Assembly (NCBI GenBank): GCA_020639075.1
Contig: JACKHI010000001.1
Coordinates: forward strand, 2,542,001-2,606,000
Direction: 5' to 3'
DNA from: Phycisphaerales bacterium
GTDB lineage: Bacteria > Planctomycetota > Phycisphaerae > UBA1845 > UTPLA1
DNA length: 64,000 nt
Under the pieces are notes generated by a model. That model had not been told where the DNA came from. It saw only the letters and a program-made list of their open reading frames with translations, and did not search any database. Made by a program: the position numbers and the translations under genes. Positions 8,466-17,500 of this stretch are shown here, piece by piece (position 1 is the first letter of the stretch; every line of letters begins with the position of its first letter).

Positions 8466-9284
8466 CTACTCGAGGGGCATCCGATTCGCGCCGCCACCGA
8501 CGCGCTTGACGGGTTTGCCGAATCGCGTGCCCTCGCCGCTGATTCGATGTTCGGCCGGTAGACCGATCTGCTTTTCCAGGGAATCGTGGACCATTGCTTC
8601 GCGCTGTCGCTCGTAGCAGCATCGCAAATGGTTGGACGCCTCTTCGAGATCGTCCGTCACGAGAAACAGATCGACGTCCCCCGGTGAGATGGTCTCGTAT
8701 TTCTCAAGAAGCGTGTCCGTCATGAAATTGCGCAGAGGATTCCAGAACTTCGAATCGAAGAGGACGACGGGATACGTCGGCGATTTGCCCGTCTGGATCA
8801 GCGTCATGGATTCAAAGAACTCGTCGAGGGTCCCGTAGCCGCCCGGAAAGCAGACCATCCCGACGCAGTACTTCACGAACATGACCTTGCGAACGAAGAA
8901 GTAATGGAATTCGAGGCTGATGTTCTGGAACGGGTTGGAATCCTGTTCGTGCGGCAGCGCAATGTTCAGCCCAACACTTGTGCCGTTGGCCGCCGCAGCC
9001 CCCTTGTTGGCGGCCTCCATGATGCCCGGCCCGCCGCCCGTGATGATGCCGAATCCGCAGTCCACCAGCTTCGCGGCGAGCTTCTCGGCGTTCTGGTAAT
9101 GAGCCGTCTCCGGCTTGGCGCGTGCGGATCCGAAGATCGAGATGGCCTGACCGACGCGACTCATCACTTCGAAGCCGTCCACGAATTCGGCCATGATGCG
9201 AAAGAGCCGCCAGGTTTCCTGGGAGGGATCGCGAAATAGTGGGTTGCTGGACAACGGGCCGCTCCTTTCACCGAACGCCGACAT
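8466..9284 (-). CDS. LOG-family (TIGR00730) Rossmann-fold protein
   Basis: A 272-residue protein with the LOG/lysine-decarboxylase-like fold: ISIFGSARAKP near residue 50, GGGPGIMEAANKGA, and the signature PGGYGTLDEFFE. Members with this PGGxGTxxE motif are usually cytokinin riboside 5'-monophosphate phosphoribohydrolases or related nucleotide phosphoribohydrolases, despite older lysine decarboxylase labels. The N-terminal 45 residues and the C-terminal 50 residues extend beyond the minimal domain, as in the longer bacterial subgroup. Its minus-strand position between an upstream thioredoxin gene (with its own terminator at 9360-9390) and the cytochrome gives no functional hint. Exact substrate is unknown. 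Confidence 0.88.
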   Translation of the reverse strand: MSAFGERSGPLSSNPLFRDPSQETWRLFRIMAEFVDGFEVMSRVGQAISIFGSARAKPETAHYQNAEKLAAKLVDCGFGIITGGGPGIMEAANKGAAAANGTSVGLNIALPHEQDSNPFQNISLEFHYFFVRKVMFVKYCVGMVCFPGGYGTLDEFFESMTLIQTGKSPTYPVVLFDSKFWNPLRNFMTDTLLEKYETISPGDVDLFLVTDDLEEASNHLRCCYERQREAMVHDSLEKQIGLPAEHRISGEGTRFGKPVKRVGGGANRMPLE

Positions 9285-9352
9285 TGCGGAGAAACCAGTG
9301 TCGCCGCCGAAGCGATAGGCTGCAACCCTGCGAGTCGGCCGACGACGGGCGA

Positions 9353-9390
9353 ATAAACAAAGAACCCGCTTCCCAGGGAAGCGGGTTCTT
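9353..9390 (-). terminator. Intrinsic terminator after the TlpA-like gene
   Basis: A perfect 15-bp inverted repeat (9360-9374 with 9376-9390) begins 30 bp beyond the stop at 9420. On the minus strand it is followed by TTTGTTTATT, giving a U-rich tail. Confidence 0.88.
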
Positions 9391-9419
9391 GAGATTCCAG
9401 CATTCCAGCGCGCTGCGAA

Positions 9420-10349
9420 TCAGGCGCTCTTCTCGACCTTCTTGCGAAGCGATTCGATGCGTTTTTCGAGCTTATCTTCGTGATCGAAGTCCTCGCAGAC
9501 GCTGAGCGCCTCCCGCAGATACTTCAGCGCCGCCTTTTTATCGCCCATCTCGTACTCGACGCGGGCCCGCAGTTCGATGACTTCGCACACTTTGTTCTCA
9601 GTCAGCTCGCAGGCTGTCTCGATCGCCTTTTTGGCCGTATCGAGATCGCGCGTCTTGATCTTCTTGCTCTTGACGATCATGTTCGTCACGTCAACCAGGA
9701 AATCCTTATCGTTGGATCCGAGCTTGATCATCTGATCGCCGATCTTCGACAACTCGGCCTTCGACGCATCACCCTTCTGGGCGAGCTCGAAGTACTCCTT
9801 CTGGAGTCGATTGGCTTCCTTCAGCTTCTTGTCTTCCGGCGCAGGCTGCTTGAGGACAAGCGATTCGAGTTCTTCCTCGAAGTCCTCGTCCATCGGATGG
9901 CCGTGCCACGCGATCTTGCCTTTGCGATCGATGATGAACGCGTGCGGAATGCCGTTGACGCCGAACTCCGTCATCAACGCCGCGGACGTCTTACCGTCGT
10001 TGTCGACAGCGACGGTGTATTCCATCTTCTTGCCCATGCCGTGAACGAAGTTCATGACAGTGGACGTGTCCTCCGTCGACACGCCGATGACGCGCACGCG
10101 ATCCTTGTTGAACTTCTCCTGCAGCTCCGTCAGATGCGGAATGCTCTTGCGGCAAGGCGCGCACCACGTCGCCCAGAACTCAATGACCACAATCTCGCGA
10201 TTCTTGAGGTCCTCCAGCTTGACTTTCTCGCCTTTGACCCACTTCTTGATCATCAGTGGCGGCGCGTCGTCGCCGATTTCGAGCGCCCAAGTCGGCGACG
10301 TCACGAACATGGCGATGAGCCCGAGTACTACCAGTCGTCTCGCAAACAT
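9420..10349 (-). CDS. TlpA/ResA-like exported thioredoxin-fold protein
   Basis: A 309-residue protein. Residues 1-22 form a signal peptide (MFARRLVVLGLIAMFVTSPTWA). The next 140 residues are an AhpC/TSA-redoxin domain of the TlpA type with the active site FWATWCAPCRKSIP, the cis-Pro region as GVNGIPHAFIID, and a conserved lysine-rich loop. It is expected to be a periplasmic thiol-disulfide oxidoreductase, as in cytochrome maturation or protection. The C-terminal half is Lys/Glu-rich and helical, resembling a TPR-like region, which is longer than in simple TlpA proteins. GAGG precedes the ATG. Its neighbour on one side is a multihaem cytochrome gene with a LOG gene between, but no operon is proven because a terminator follows directly. 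Confidence 0.88.
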   Translation of the reverse strand: MFARRLVVLGLIAMFVTSPTWALEIGDDAPPLMIKKWVKGEKVKLEDLKNREIVVIEFWATWCAPCRKSIPHLTELQEKFNKDRVRVIGVSTEDTSTVMNFVHGMGKKMEYTVAVDNDGKTSAALMTEFGVNGIPHAFIIDRKGKIAWHGHPMDEDFEEELESLVLKQPAPEDKKLKEANRLQKEYFELAQKGDASKAELSKIGDQMIKLGSNDKDFLVDVTNMIVKSKKIKTRDLDTAKKAIETACELTENKVCEVIELRARVEYEMGDKKAALKYLREALSVCEDFDHEDKLEKRIESLRKKVEKSA

Positions 10350-10584
10350 GACAAAACCTCATCTGTTAGCGTTGATTGCCGATACACCGCACCCGAATGG
10401 GCGCGGATTACCAAGTGCCGTCATTCTATATCGGCGTTACGCGCGACTGCAACCCAATTCCCGGATTCAGCGACGCATCTGCACCCTCGTACGCTGACCG
10501 AAACTGGTCGGTTGCTTTTTTTGCTGAAATATTGCGGGAAGTGCAATGAAACATGACTGCAGGGAAATGCGGCCAAATGGCCCG

Positions 10585-11307
10585 TCAACAGCCCGCCATC
10601 AAACGTGACTTGCGACACGTGCGTACGCGTCGGCGGCTGGCGGCCATTCCGGCAAATGTGCACAGCAACCCGAAAATCTGGCAGACGCCGCACGAGGCGC
10701 CCCCGATGAGCGGGGAAAGGCTTTCACAGACGCCGCCCTCCGTTGTCGGCGAACCGCCGCCTTTGATCCGCCGCTTTTCGATCGGTCCCACTTCGTCCAC
10801 CAGATCGACGACGACGGAAAAATCGCACGTTGCGATCTCGCCGAACGCACTTTCCGCCGTTACGACGGCAAGTGTGACGCCGACCGGCAGCCGGGCCCCG
10901 AGCGGCGGATCGATCGTGACGACGACGTCGCACCCTTCGGCGACAGGGAGATTCGAGAGATCGAACTCGACACCGTCGACACTTCTTGTCTCGAAAATGA
11001 CCATAGGAGGACATGCGGACAGGATGAGCGGCGTGTCACAGGTCGGCGCTGTGGCCTTGCAGCCCGCGTTGTCGCACGTTACGCCGAAACCGGCAAACGT
11101 CCCGCCGTCCTCGACGCATGCCACGGAGTTGATGTACGTATCGCAGGTCCCGTCGGGAAAGCAACAGGCCCCGGGAATGTCGGCCCTGGCGATGAGAGGG
11201 CAGAGCGCCGCGACACTAAGAGCCGCGATACATGCGAACACCGTCAGCGACGGACCGGACGTTGACGTAGAATCGGCGGATCGATCGATCGGATCATTCA
11301 TGCCCAA
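10585..11307 (-). CDS. Exported Cys-rich protein with C-terminal membrane/Arg tail, function unknown
   Basis: A 240-residue frame not recognised as a named family. It has an N-terminal hydrophobic export segment (about residues 21-43), then a CCFPDGTC motif of the kind repeated in many planctomycete secreted proteins, with several further cysteines. The middle is beta-rich (VEFDLSNLP, VVVTIDPPLG). Near the end, CQIFGLLCTFAGMAASRRRVR looks like a short transmembrane helix followed by arginines, similar in layout to C-terminal sorting tails although it lacks a PEP motif. A second possible start is the ATG six bases downstream. No operon partner is apparent. Coding is supported by the signal peptide and codon pattern, not by recognised homology. 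Confidence 0.65.
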   Translation of the reverse strand: MGMNDPIDRSADSTSTSGPSLTVFACIAALSVAALCPLIARADIPGACCFPDGTCDTYINSVACVEDGGTFAGFGVTCDNAGCKATAPTCDTPLILSACPPMVIFETRSVDGVEFDLSNLPVAEGCDVVVTIDPPLGARLPVGVTLAVVTAESAFGEIATCDFSVVVDLVDEVGPIEKRRIKGGGSPTTEGGVCESLSPLIGGASCGVCQIFGLLCTFAGMAASRRRVRTCRKSRLMAGC

Positions 11308-11496
11308 TCAACATGCACGACCCGCTCCAGAGAGCGCTGAGTTCAACAATCTCCGCCGACGCGACTGATAATCGGCAAGCTGAACCTTCGGTAGCCCGGC
11401 CCTGCCGTGCCTCCGTCGGTCTGTGCCGGTTGTGCCGGCGATTCCGACATGTTCCTTCCCATCGATGATATTGACGCCGGCAGCGGGATATCGGCC

Positions 11497-12216
11497 CTAC
11501 TTCCGCATGTATTTCCAGTGCCGCGGCTTACCCTCGTTCAGCCATTCGATGGTCGTCTTGAGGCGCGATTGGCGCGTCTCGTCTCGTTTCGCTTCCGTGA
11601 TCCACTCGATGTACTCGCGTTTGTGACTCGGCGCGAAGTTGTCGAACGTCTCACGCGCTTTCTTGTTCTTCGCAAGCAACGCATCGAGATCCGCCGGTAC
11701 GGGCAACGGCTTTCGCGGGGCCTTCTTCGTCGCCGTCTTTTTCGTGCCGGCATCGTTCAACGCAACGGCCTGGTGGATATAGGAGAGCACGACCTTGTCG
11801 TCAGGCATGTCGTCGAGTGACGTGATTTTCACGGTACACATCGACGCTTTCGGACCGCGATCAAACAGATTGTGCGTGTCCTTGATCTGATCCGCCTTCC
11901 AGAAACCGAAGGTCACGTGGTTCTTGAATGCGGCGATGCCACCCATCATGCCCTTGTAGTCGAAATGCGGGACGCCCCACTTTATCTTCTCCTCAAGTTC
12001 GGGGCAGCCCTTGTGGAACAAGACGCGGAGCTTCTCCAGAATCGGTCGCGCGTAGTCGGGCGCTTGCTCGATATAGGCGTCGACATCCGCCATCGCGCCA
12101 ACAGTCTTGGGCTTCTTCTCCAGGCGCAGCTTCGTCGGGGCAGTCCTCTTTTTGACCGTCGCCTTTTTCACAGTCTTCTTCTTCGCTGCAGCCTTCTTCT
12201 TGACCTTCTTGGCCAT
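11497..12216 (-). CDS. DUF1801 and YdeI/OmdA-domain protein with Lys-rich N-terminal tail
   Basis: A 239-residue protein. The ATG at 12216 is preferred since GAGGG lies upstream of it, whereas an earlier ATG at 12231 overlaps that site. Residues 1-35 are almost only Lys, Ala, Thr and Val (histone H1-like). Then follows a DUF1801-type domain (VDAYIEQAPDYARPILEKLR ... KWGVPHFDYKGMMGGIAAF). The C-terminus has the YdeI/OmdA (bacteriocin-protection) pattern: LLAKNKKARETFDNFAPSHK, then REYIEWITEAKRDETRQSR. Cellular role of these domains is poorly defined; the basic tail suggests nucleic-acid binding. It is followed on the same strand by nothing closely spaced. The upstream beta-helix gene ends 28 bp before it. 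Confidence 0.85.
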   Translation of the reverse strand: MAKKVKKKAAAKKKTVKKATVKKRTAPTKLRLEKKPKTVGAMADVDAYIEQAPDYARPILEKLRVLFHKGCPELEEKIKWGVPHFDYKGMMGGIAAFKNHVTFGFWKADQIKDTHNLFDRGPKASMCTVKITSLDDMPDDKVVLSYIHQAVALNDAGTKKTATKKAPRKPLPVPADLDALLAKNKKARETFDNFAPSHKREYIEWITEAKRDETRQSRLKTTIEWLNEGKPRHWKYMRK

Positions 12217-12244
12217 TCGAATCGCCCTCATCGATCTGTTTCGA

Positions 12245-14437
12245 TCAATTTCCCTGCACGGCCCCCCAGTTCCTGCCAGCGGATGTTACATCATCATTCA
12301 CGCCCTGCACAATGAACGTCGCGCCGCGCATGGGGCTGTTCGGCGCCAACGAGAATTTCTGACGTACCTGCGATCGGATCGACGCCAGGCGCTGATCGAT
12401 CGACATGCCCGGCGCGAAGTTCGTGTCGATCGCCATCGCCTCGTTCGGGAACATACCGGAATCACTGATCCGATCATGGGAGCCCGTCGGCGCCGGAAAG
12501 TTGTGACTGTTGGAATCCGAAATGCTGTTACCGTCGCTCTTCCCGACAGTCACATGCTTGTCGACGCCGTAGTCGCCGCGCGACGTGTTCCTGCCATTGC
12601 TTTTGAGGATATTGAACATCACGACATGCCCCGTCGCTGAACGTCCTCCCTCGAACCAGAGACCGAACCCGTTCGGATGGCCGTTGCCGTTGTTCACGAT
12701 CGTGTTGTGGAATACACGGCCGCGCTCCGTGTCGCCCATGTCGATTCCCATGCGATCGTTGTCGAACGTGATGTTGTCGGCGACAAGGCAATCGAGACCG
12801 CCGCGAACGCCGATCTTGATGCCGTTGCCGTCAGCGTCCTCCAAGTCGTTCGGATCGGCCGCGAAGGCAATGTTGCCCGTGAACGTCATCCGCGTCGCAC
12901 CGAGCATGTCGTAATTGTCGTCCGCGTTCCGGAAGGCGACGTTGTTACGCACGATGCAATCCACGGTATATCTGGTCCCGATCCCGTCGCTGTGTTCCGG
13001 CACGTGCGAATTGTCGTAAAGCAAGCAGTCTTCGATCACGCAATGATTCGGGGCGATCTGCGACCAGCCCGGCCAGAGATTCCATTGCGATTCCGGCATG
13101 TCTTCGGGATAGCCGCACGACGGCGTTCCGGGCGCGGTATTTCCCGCCCGTGGCGGAACGGCGCAAGTCTGGCGCGTTTGGACGGGCCCCTCGCGCAACA
13201 CGATTCCCGAATTGCAGTCGTGCACCATGCACTTGCGAAATGTGATATACGACGCGGGGCCCGTCGCTCGCAATGCCGCGACGAAGGTATTCACACCGAG
13301 TGAGCATCGCGTCGCCGAGCAGTTCTCGACCGTGATGTGATGGGCGCCGCCCGGCTTCGACGAGGCGATATCCAAACCCGGCCCCGTGAAGTTGTCGAAT
13401 CGCATGCCGCTGATGTTGAGATACGAGCTGTCGATGATCTCCCAACCCGTACTGCCCAGTTCGCCGCCGGGAAAGTCGCCCGTCAACACGACATCCGCGC
13501 CGGCAGCCGCCTTGATCGTGATCGGGAATTCCGCTGTGCCGTGAACATTCTGCGTCAGCACGGCACGCCGATTGACCGACGGGTGATGGCGGCGATACGT
13601 CCCGGCCTTCACGATGATCGTGTCGCCTGGTTTTGCCGAGTTGACCGCCGCCTCGATCGAGTCAAACGGGCTGGCCGCCGTCCCCGGTCCTTTCGTCGCC
13701 GCGTTCGGATTGCCGACGTCGACCCAGAGCGTCGCAACTCCGCCAGACACAACGCGAATCAGCACTTCGTCCGTTGCGGACGAGCCGTCGGGAGCCGTCA
13801 CAACCAACTGGATCATATGCACGCCTTCAGGAAGGCTCGTCGTCAGCTTCTTACCGCTTCCGAGTGCGGCGCCGCCTGGAATTCGCCATTCGAACGTCGA
13901 ATCCTCAGACGCCTGGCTCGCCGACGCATCGAGATTCACGCTTGCAGTCGTACCGCCGCTCGGCAGCGCGACGACCTGACTCGGTCCGGCTTCCGCCTTC
14001 GGCCCAAGTGGATTCGATGCGGGGTTCGCCGCGACCTGATCGGCACAATCCGAAGAAAGCGTCGCTGCGAAATCGTTATCGGACAGATTCTCAGTAACAT
14101 TCGTCAACTGAATTTCCGGCGGGACGAACGCAAGCGCGGACTTGTCGGGGCGAATGGTCCCCGACCATTCGATCGGCACCGCAAGGCGATAGGCCCCTTG
14201 CGCGTTCGTCAGACTGGCGTCGACAACGCCGGTGGCCGAGACGACCACGCCCGCAACGCCGCGCCCGGCAGGGTCCAATACGCGCCCCGAAATCGTCACG
14301 CGCTGCGTCAGACTGTTGGCCGCCGGTCCGCCGATGCAACCCGCGATGATCGCGGAAAGCCCGCCGCAGCATGCTAACAGCAGGCAAGTCCACGAGAGTT
14401 GTCGTCGCATTACGGGGCGTTCGGCAATCTGTCTCAT
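12245..14437 (-). CDS. Lipoprotein with carboxypeptidase-regulatory-like, PKD-like and right-handed beta-helix domains
   Basis: A 730-residue protein. GGGAGGG six bases upstream of the ATG at 14437 fixes the start. Residues 10-36 give a lipoprotein signal ending IIAGC, so the mature protein should be membrane-anchored. Next is a carboxypeptidase-regulatory-like (CarboxypepD_reg) module (ISGRVLDPAGRGVAGVVVSATG), then a PKD-like beta domain, and from about residue 240 a DUF1565-like entry (ASPFDSIEAAVNSAKPGDTI) into a long right-handed parallel beta-helix with repeated Asn-rich coils (ADNITFDNDRMGIDMG, GRVFHNTIVNNGNG). Such helices often bind or cleave polysaccharides; no catalytic set can be named by eye. 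It is divergent from the giant secreted protein, with 87-126 bp between. Confidence 0.82.
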   Translation of the reverse strand: MRQIAERPVMRRQLSWTCLLLACCGGLSAIIAGCIGGPAANSLTQRVTISGRVLDPAGRGVAGVVVSATGVVDASLTNAQGAYRLAVPIEWSGTIRPDKSALAFVPPEIQLTNVTENLSDNDFAATLSSDCADQVAANPASNPLGPKAEAGPSQVVALPSGGTTASVNLDASASQASEDSTFEWRIPGGAALGSGKKLTTSLPEGVHMIQLVVTAPDGSSATDEVLIRVVSGGVATLWVDVGNPNAATKGPGTAASPFDSIEAAVNSAKPGDTIIVKAGTYRRHHPSVNRRAVLTQNVHGTAEFPITIKAAAGADVVLTGDFPGGELGSTGWEIIDSSYLNISGMRFDNFTGPGLDIASSKPGGAHHITVENCSATRCSLGVNTFVAALRATGPASYITFRKCMVHDCNSGIVLREGPVQTRQTCAVPPRAGNTAPGTPSCGYPEDMPESQWNLWPGWSQIAPNHCVIEDCLLYDNSHVPEHSDGIGTRYTVDCIVRNNVAFRNADDNYDMLGATRMTFTGNIAFAADPNDLEDADGNGIKIGVRGGLDCLVADNITFDNDRMGIDMGDTERGRVFHNTIVNNGNGHPNGFGLWFEGGRSATGHVVMFNILKSNGRNTSRGDYGVDKHVTVGKSDGNSISDSNSHNFPAPTGSHDRISDSGMFPNEAMAIDTNFAPGMSIDQRLASIRSQVRQKFSLAPNSPMRGATFIVQGVNDDVTSAGRNWGAVQGN

Positions 14438-14492
14438 ATCGATCCCTCCCGTTCGATTTGAATCGCAATTGTATCACTCCCGATAAGTTCGC

Positions 14493-14521
14493 TAACAAGT
14501 GCAATTCAGCACGCGTATAAT
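14493..14521 (+). promoter_or_regulatory. Candidate promoter of the giant secreted protein gene
   Basis: A perfect TATAAT at 14516-14521 with a weak -35 (TAACAA, 14493-14498) at 17 bp. If used, transcription would begin near 14528, which argues against the ATG at 14525 and for the start at 14564. Confidence 0.4.
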
Positions 14522-14563
14522 CGCATGAACCGGATTATACGCGGGGGAAGCATCCGGAACGAA

Positions 14564-17500
14564 ATGACACATCGGAGCGGGAAGCGGATCGTGCATTCAG
14601 CCAGAATCCATCTGAGACTATCGGCGTTGTTCTGCGCAATCGCCCTGCTCGCCGCGCCTGCGTCATGCAATGCCTTCGATCGCGGCGATATCAACGGCGA
14701 CGGCAACATCGACGGCATGGATATCCCGGGCTTCATCAATGTCGTCCTGGACCCTGCCGGGGCCACGCCGGAAGAGAACAATCAGGCCGATATCGGCTCG
14801 CCTGCCGGCGCCTGCGTTCCCGACGCGACAGTCGATGCAAACGACATCCCAGGCATGGTCCTGCTTCTGATGGGCGACGCGTGCAACTTCGCCCCCGTGA
14901 TTCTCGAAGGCGACGACGCTGTTCAATTGAGCACCTTCGCCTGCGCAAGCTGCACGGAAACCTCGAACCAATTCCAGCTCAACGCCATCGACCCCAACGG
15001 CAACACGGCCCAACTACAATGGTCGATTCTCAGCGCGCCCGCGGACGGGAACATCGAGTTCGTCGGCGCAGCCGCCGGCGGTCAGGTCACACTGTGCTAC
15101 ACGCCTGGCGGTGCGACGACTGATTCGGCTGCCGTTCTCGTCGAAGACGACGCCGGCGGCAGCGACACGATTGACATCGACATCACGATCGATCCCGCCC
15201 CCGCCCCGTCCATCACGCAGATGCAGTTCGGCAACGTCGTCCGACTCGACGCGGGCGCAGGCTACGCAACCTATCTTTGGTCTCCCGACGGCGAAACCAC
15301 GCAGACGATCGACGTCAGTGAATCCGGCATGTACTCCGTCGCCGTAACGGACGCGAATGGTTGCACCGCCAACGACTCCGCACTCGTTACCATCATCGGC
15401 CCCGTCACGCTCTATCGCATTAACGCCGGCGGTCCCGAGTACACCGATCCTGACGGCAATCTCTGGACGGGCGATGCCGGCCACTACAACGTCGGCATGA
15501 CGAGCAGTGCCGGCGCAGGCGTTGACATCCTCGGAACCGAACTCGACGTCCTCTATCGTTCCGATCGCTGGGACTCGGCGCAGGATCCCGAGATGATGTA
15601 CTCGTTCGACGTCCCGGACGGCGATTACCTCGTGCGACTCCATTTTGCTGAAACGTACTGGACAGTCGCCAATCGCCGAGTCATGGATATCGCAATCGAA
15701 GGCACCGTTGTGCTCGCCGACTACGACATCGTCGCCGCTGTCGGTCCCAATACCGCCGACATCCACGAATTCAACACAACCGTCGCCGACGGCCAGCTGA
15801 ACGTCGAGTTCATCCACAACTTCGAGAACCCGAAAATCAATGCCATCGAGATTATCCAACTTGTGGGCGGCAGCATTCCGCCGACCGTCGCGATCTCATC
15901 CCCCTTGCCCGGCGCGAACATCATCGGCGACGAAGTGAGCGTCAGCTGGCTGAGCGGCGGCGATTTGACAAACGCCGATCATGTCCATCTTCGCCTCGAC
16001 ACAGGCAGCGTCGTGATGCGGCCCGACTTGAGCGGCGCCTACACGTTTACCGGCGTCGCGCCCGGCGCTCACACGTTGTCGATCCAGCTTGTTGACGCGA
16101 ACCATCAGAACCTCACGAACCCCGAAGCGCTCGACACCGTCGGCTTTACAGCACAGGCCGTGGCCAACGATCCGCCGACGATCGCCATCACGTCGCCCGC
16201 TGAGGGCGCGACGCTCACAGGCACGAGCCTCACTGTCAATTGGCAGACATCCGGCGACTTGACCGACGCGGATCACGTCCACGTCACGCTTGATGGCGCG
16301 GGCCATACGTCCGTCTTCGACCTGAACGGTTCGCTGACGTTCAACGGCGTCGCCGAAGGTCCCCACACGATCCACGTGCAACTTGCAGACGCGACGCACC
16401 AGTTGCTGACCAATCCCGAGGCATCGGACATTGTGCATGTCACGCTTCAGGCGCCGTCGACGGGCAACGACGTCGTCCTCTATCGGCTCAATGCCGGCGG
16501 TCCCGCATACACGGATCCCGATGGCAACGACTGGTCGCCCGATGCAGGCTTCTACAACATCGGCGGCGTATTCAGCACGAACAACGCGATTGCCGGAACG
16601 ACGGCGGATACCCTTTATCAGTCGGAGCGATTCAATTCCAACAGTTCGACGAACCTGATCTACAGCTTTCCTGTGGATGCGGGAACCTATCGCGTTCGAC
16701 TGCACTTCGCCGAGATCTGGAACGGCGCCGCGAACCCCGGCGTTCGCGTCTTCGACGTGCAGATCGAAAACACGCTGGCGTTCGACAACGTGGATATCTC
16801 ATCCGAGGTCGGTCTGAACGCAGCGCTCATCAAGGAATACGACGTCCAAGTCTCCGACGGAACGCTCAACGTGACGTTTATCAAACAGCTGGAGAATCCG
16901 AAGGTCTCGGCGATCGAGATCATTCAGCTCGATGTCGGAGAACTCAATGTATCGCCGGCCTCCGTCGAATGGGGACACGTCGCGACGGGCGAAACCGGCT
17001 TTACGCAATCGCTCACGCTGAGCAATGCCGGCACGGAACCCGTCACGATCTCGTCCGTCGGGTTCCTGGTCAATTCCGGCATCGGTCACGACTTCCTTCT
17101 CACGCTGGGCGGCGTCGACTACGTGGGCGATCACGATGACATCGTCTTCCCGACGAGCGTCACGATTCCCGGCAACCAGTCCATCAACGCCGAAGTGGTG
17201 TTCCTGCCGACTGAAGCGTCGGACAATGATGTCTGGCTCGAATTCCGCGGCAACTTCGCGGCCCAACGCGTACGTCTGCGCGGCAACGGCGGAGAAGCCA
17301 CGGGCCATCCATTCCTTCACGTCGTTATCGTCGCGCCGCCTGTCGTCGTCGACTTCGATCAGAGCGGCAGCGAGTCGTTTTTCGTCGAAGGGCACGATTC
17401 CCACACGCATGAACTCGGCCACTCGCTTGTCGCCTTTGAATGGCGCGAGAATGGTCAGCTCCTCGCGAGTACCGCTGACGCGACGCTCAATCTGCCGCTC

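Noticed and set aside
10491..10520. Possible plus-strand terminator with T-run
   Set aside because: The stem is short and has a wobble pair, and no plus-strand gene lies upstream to be terminated.
9480..10556. Plus-strand frame of about 360 codons
   Set aside because: Antisense to the TlpA-like gene, whose active site, signal peptide and terminator are clear.
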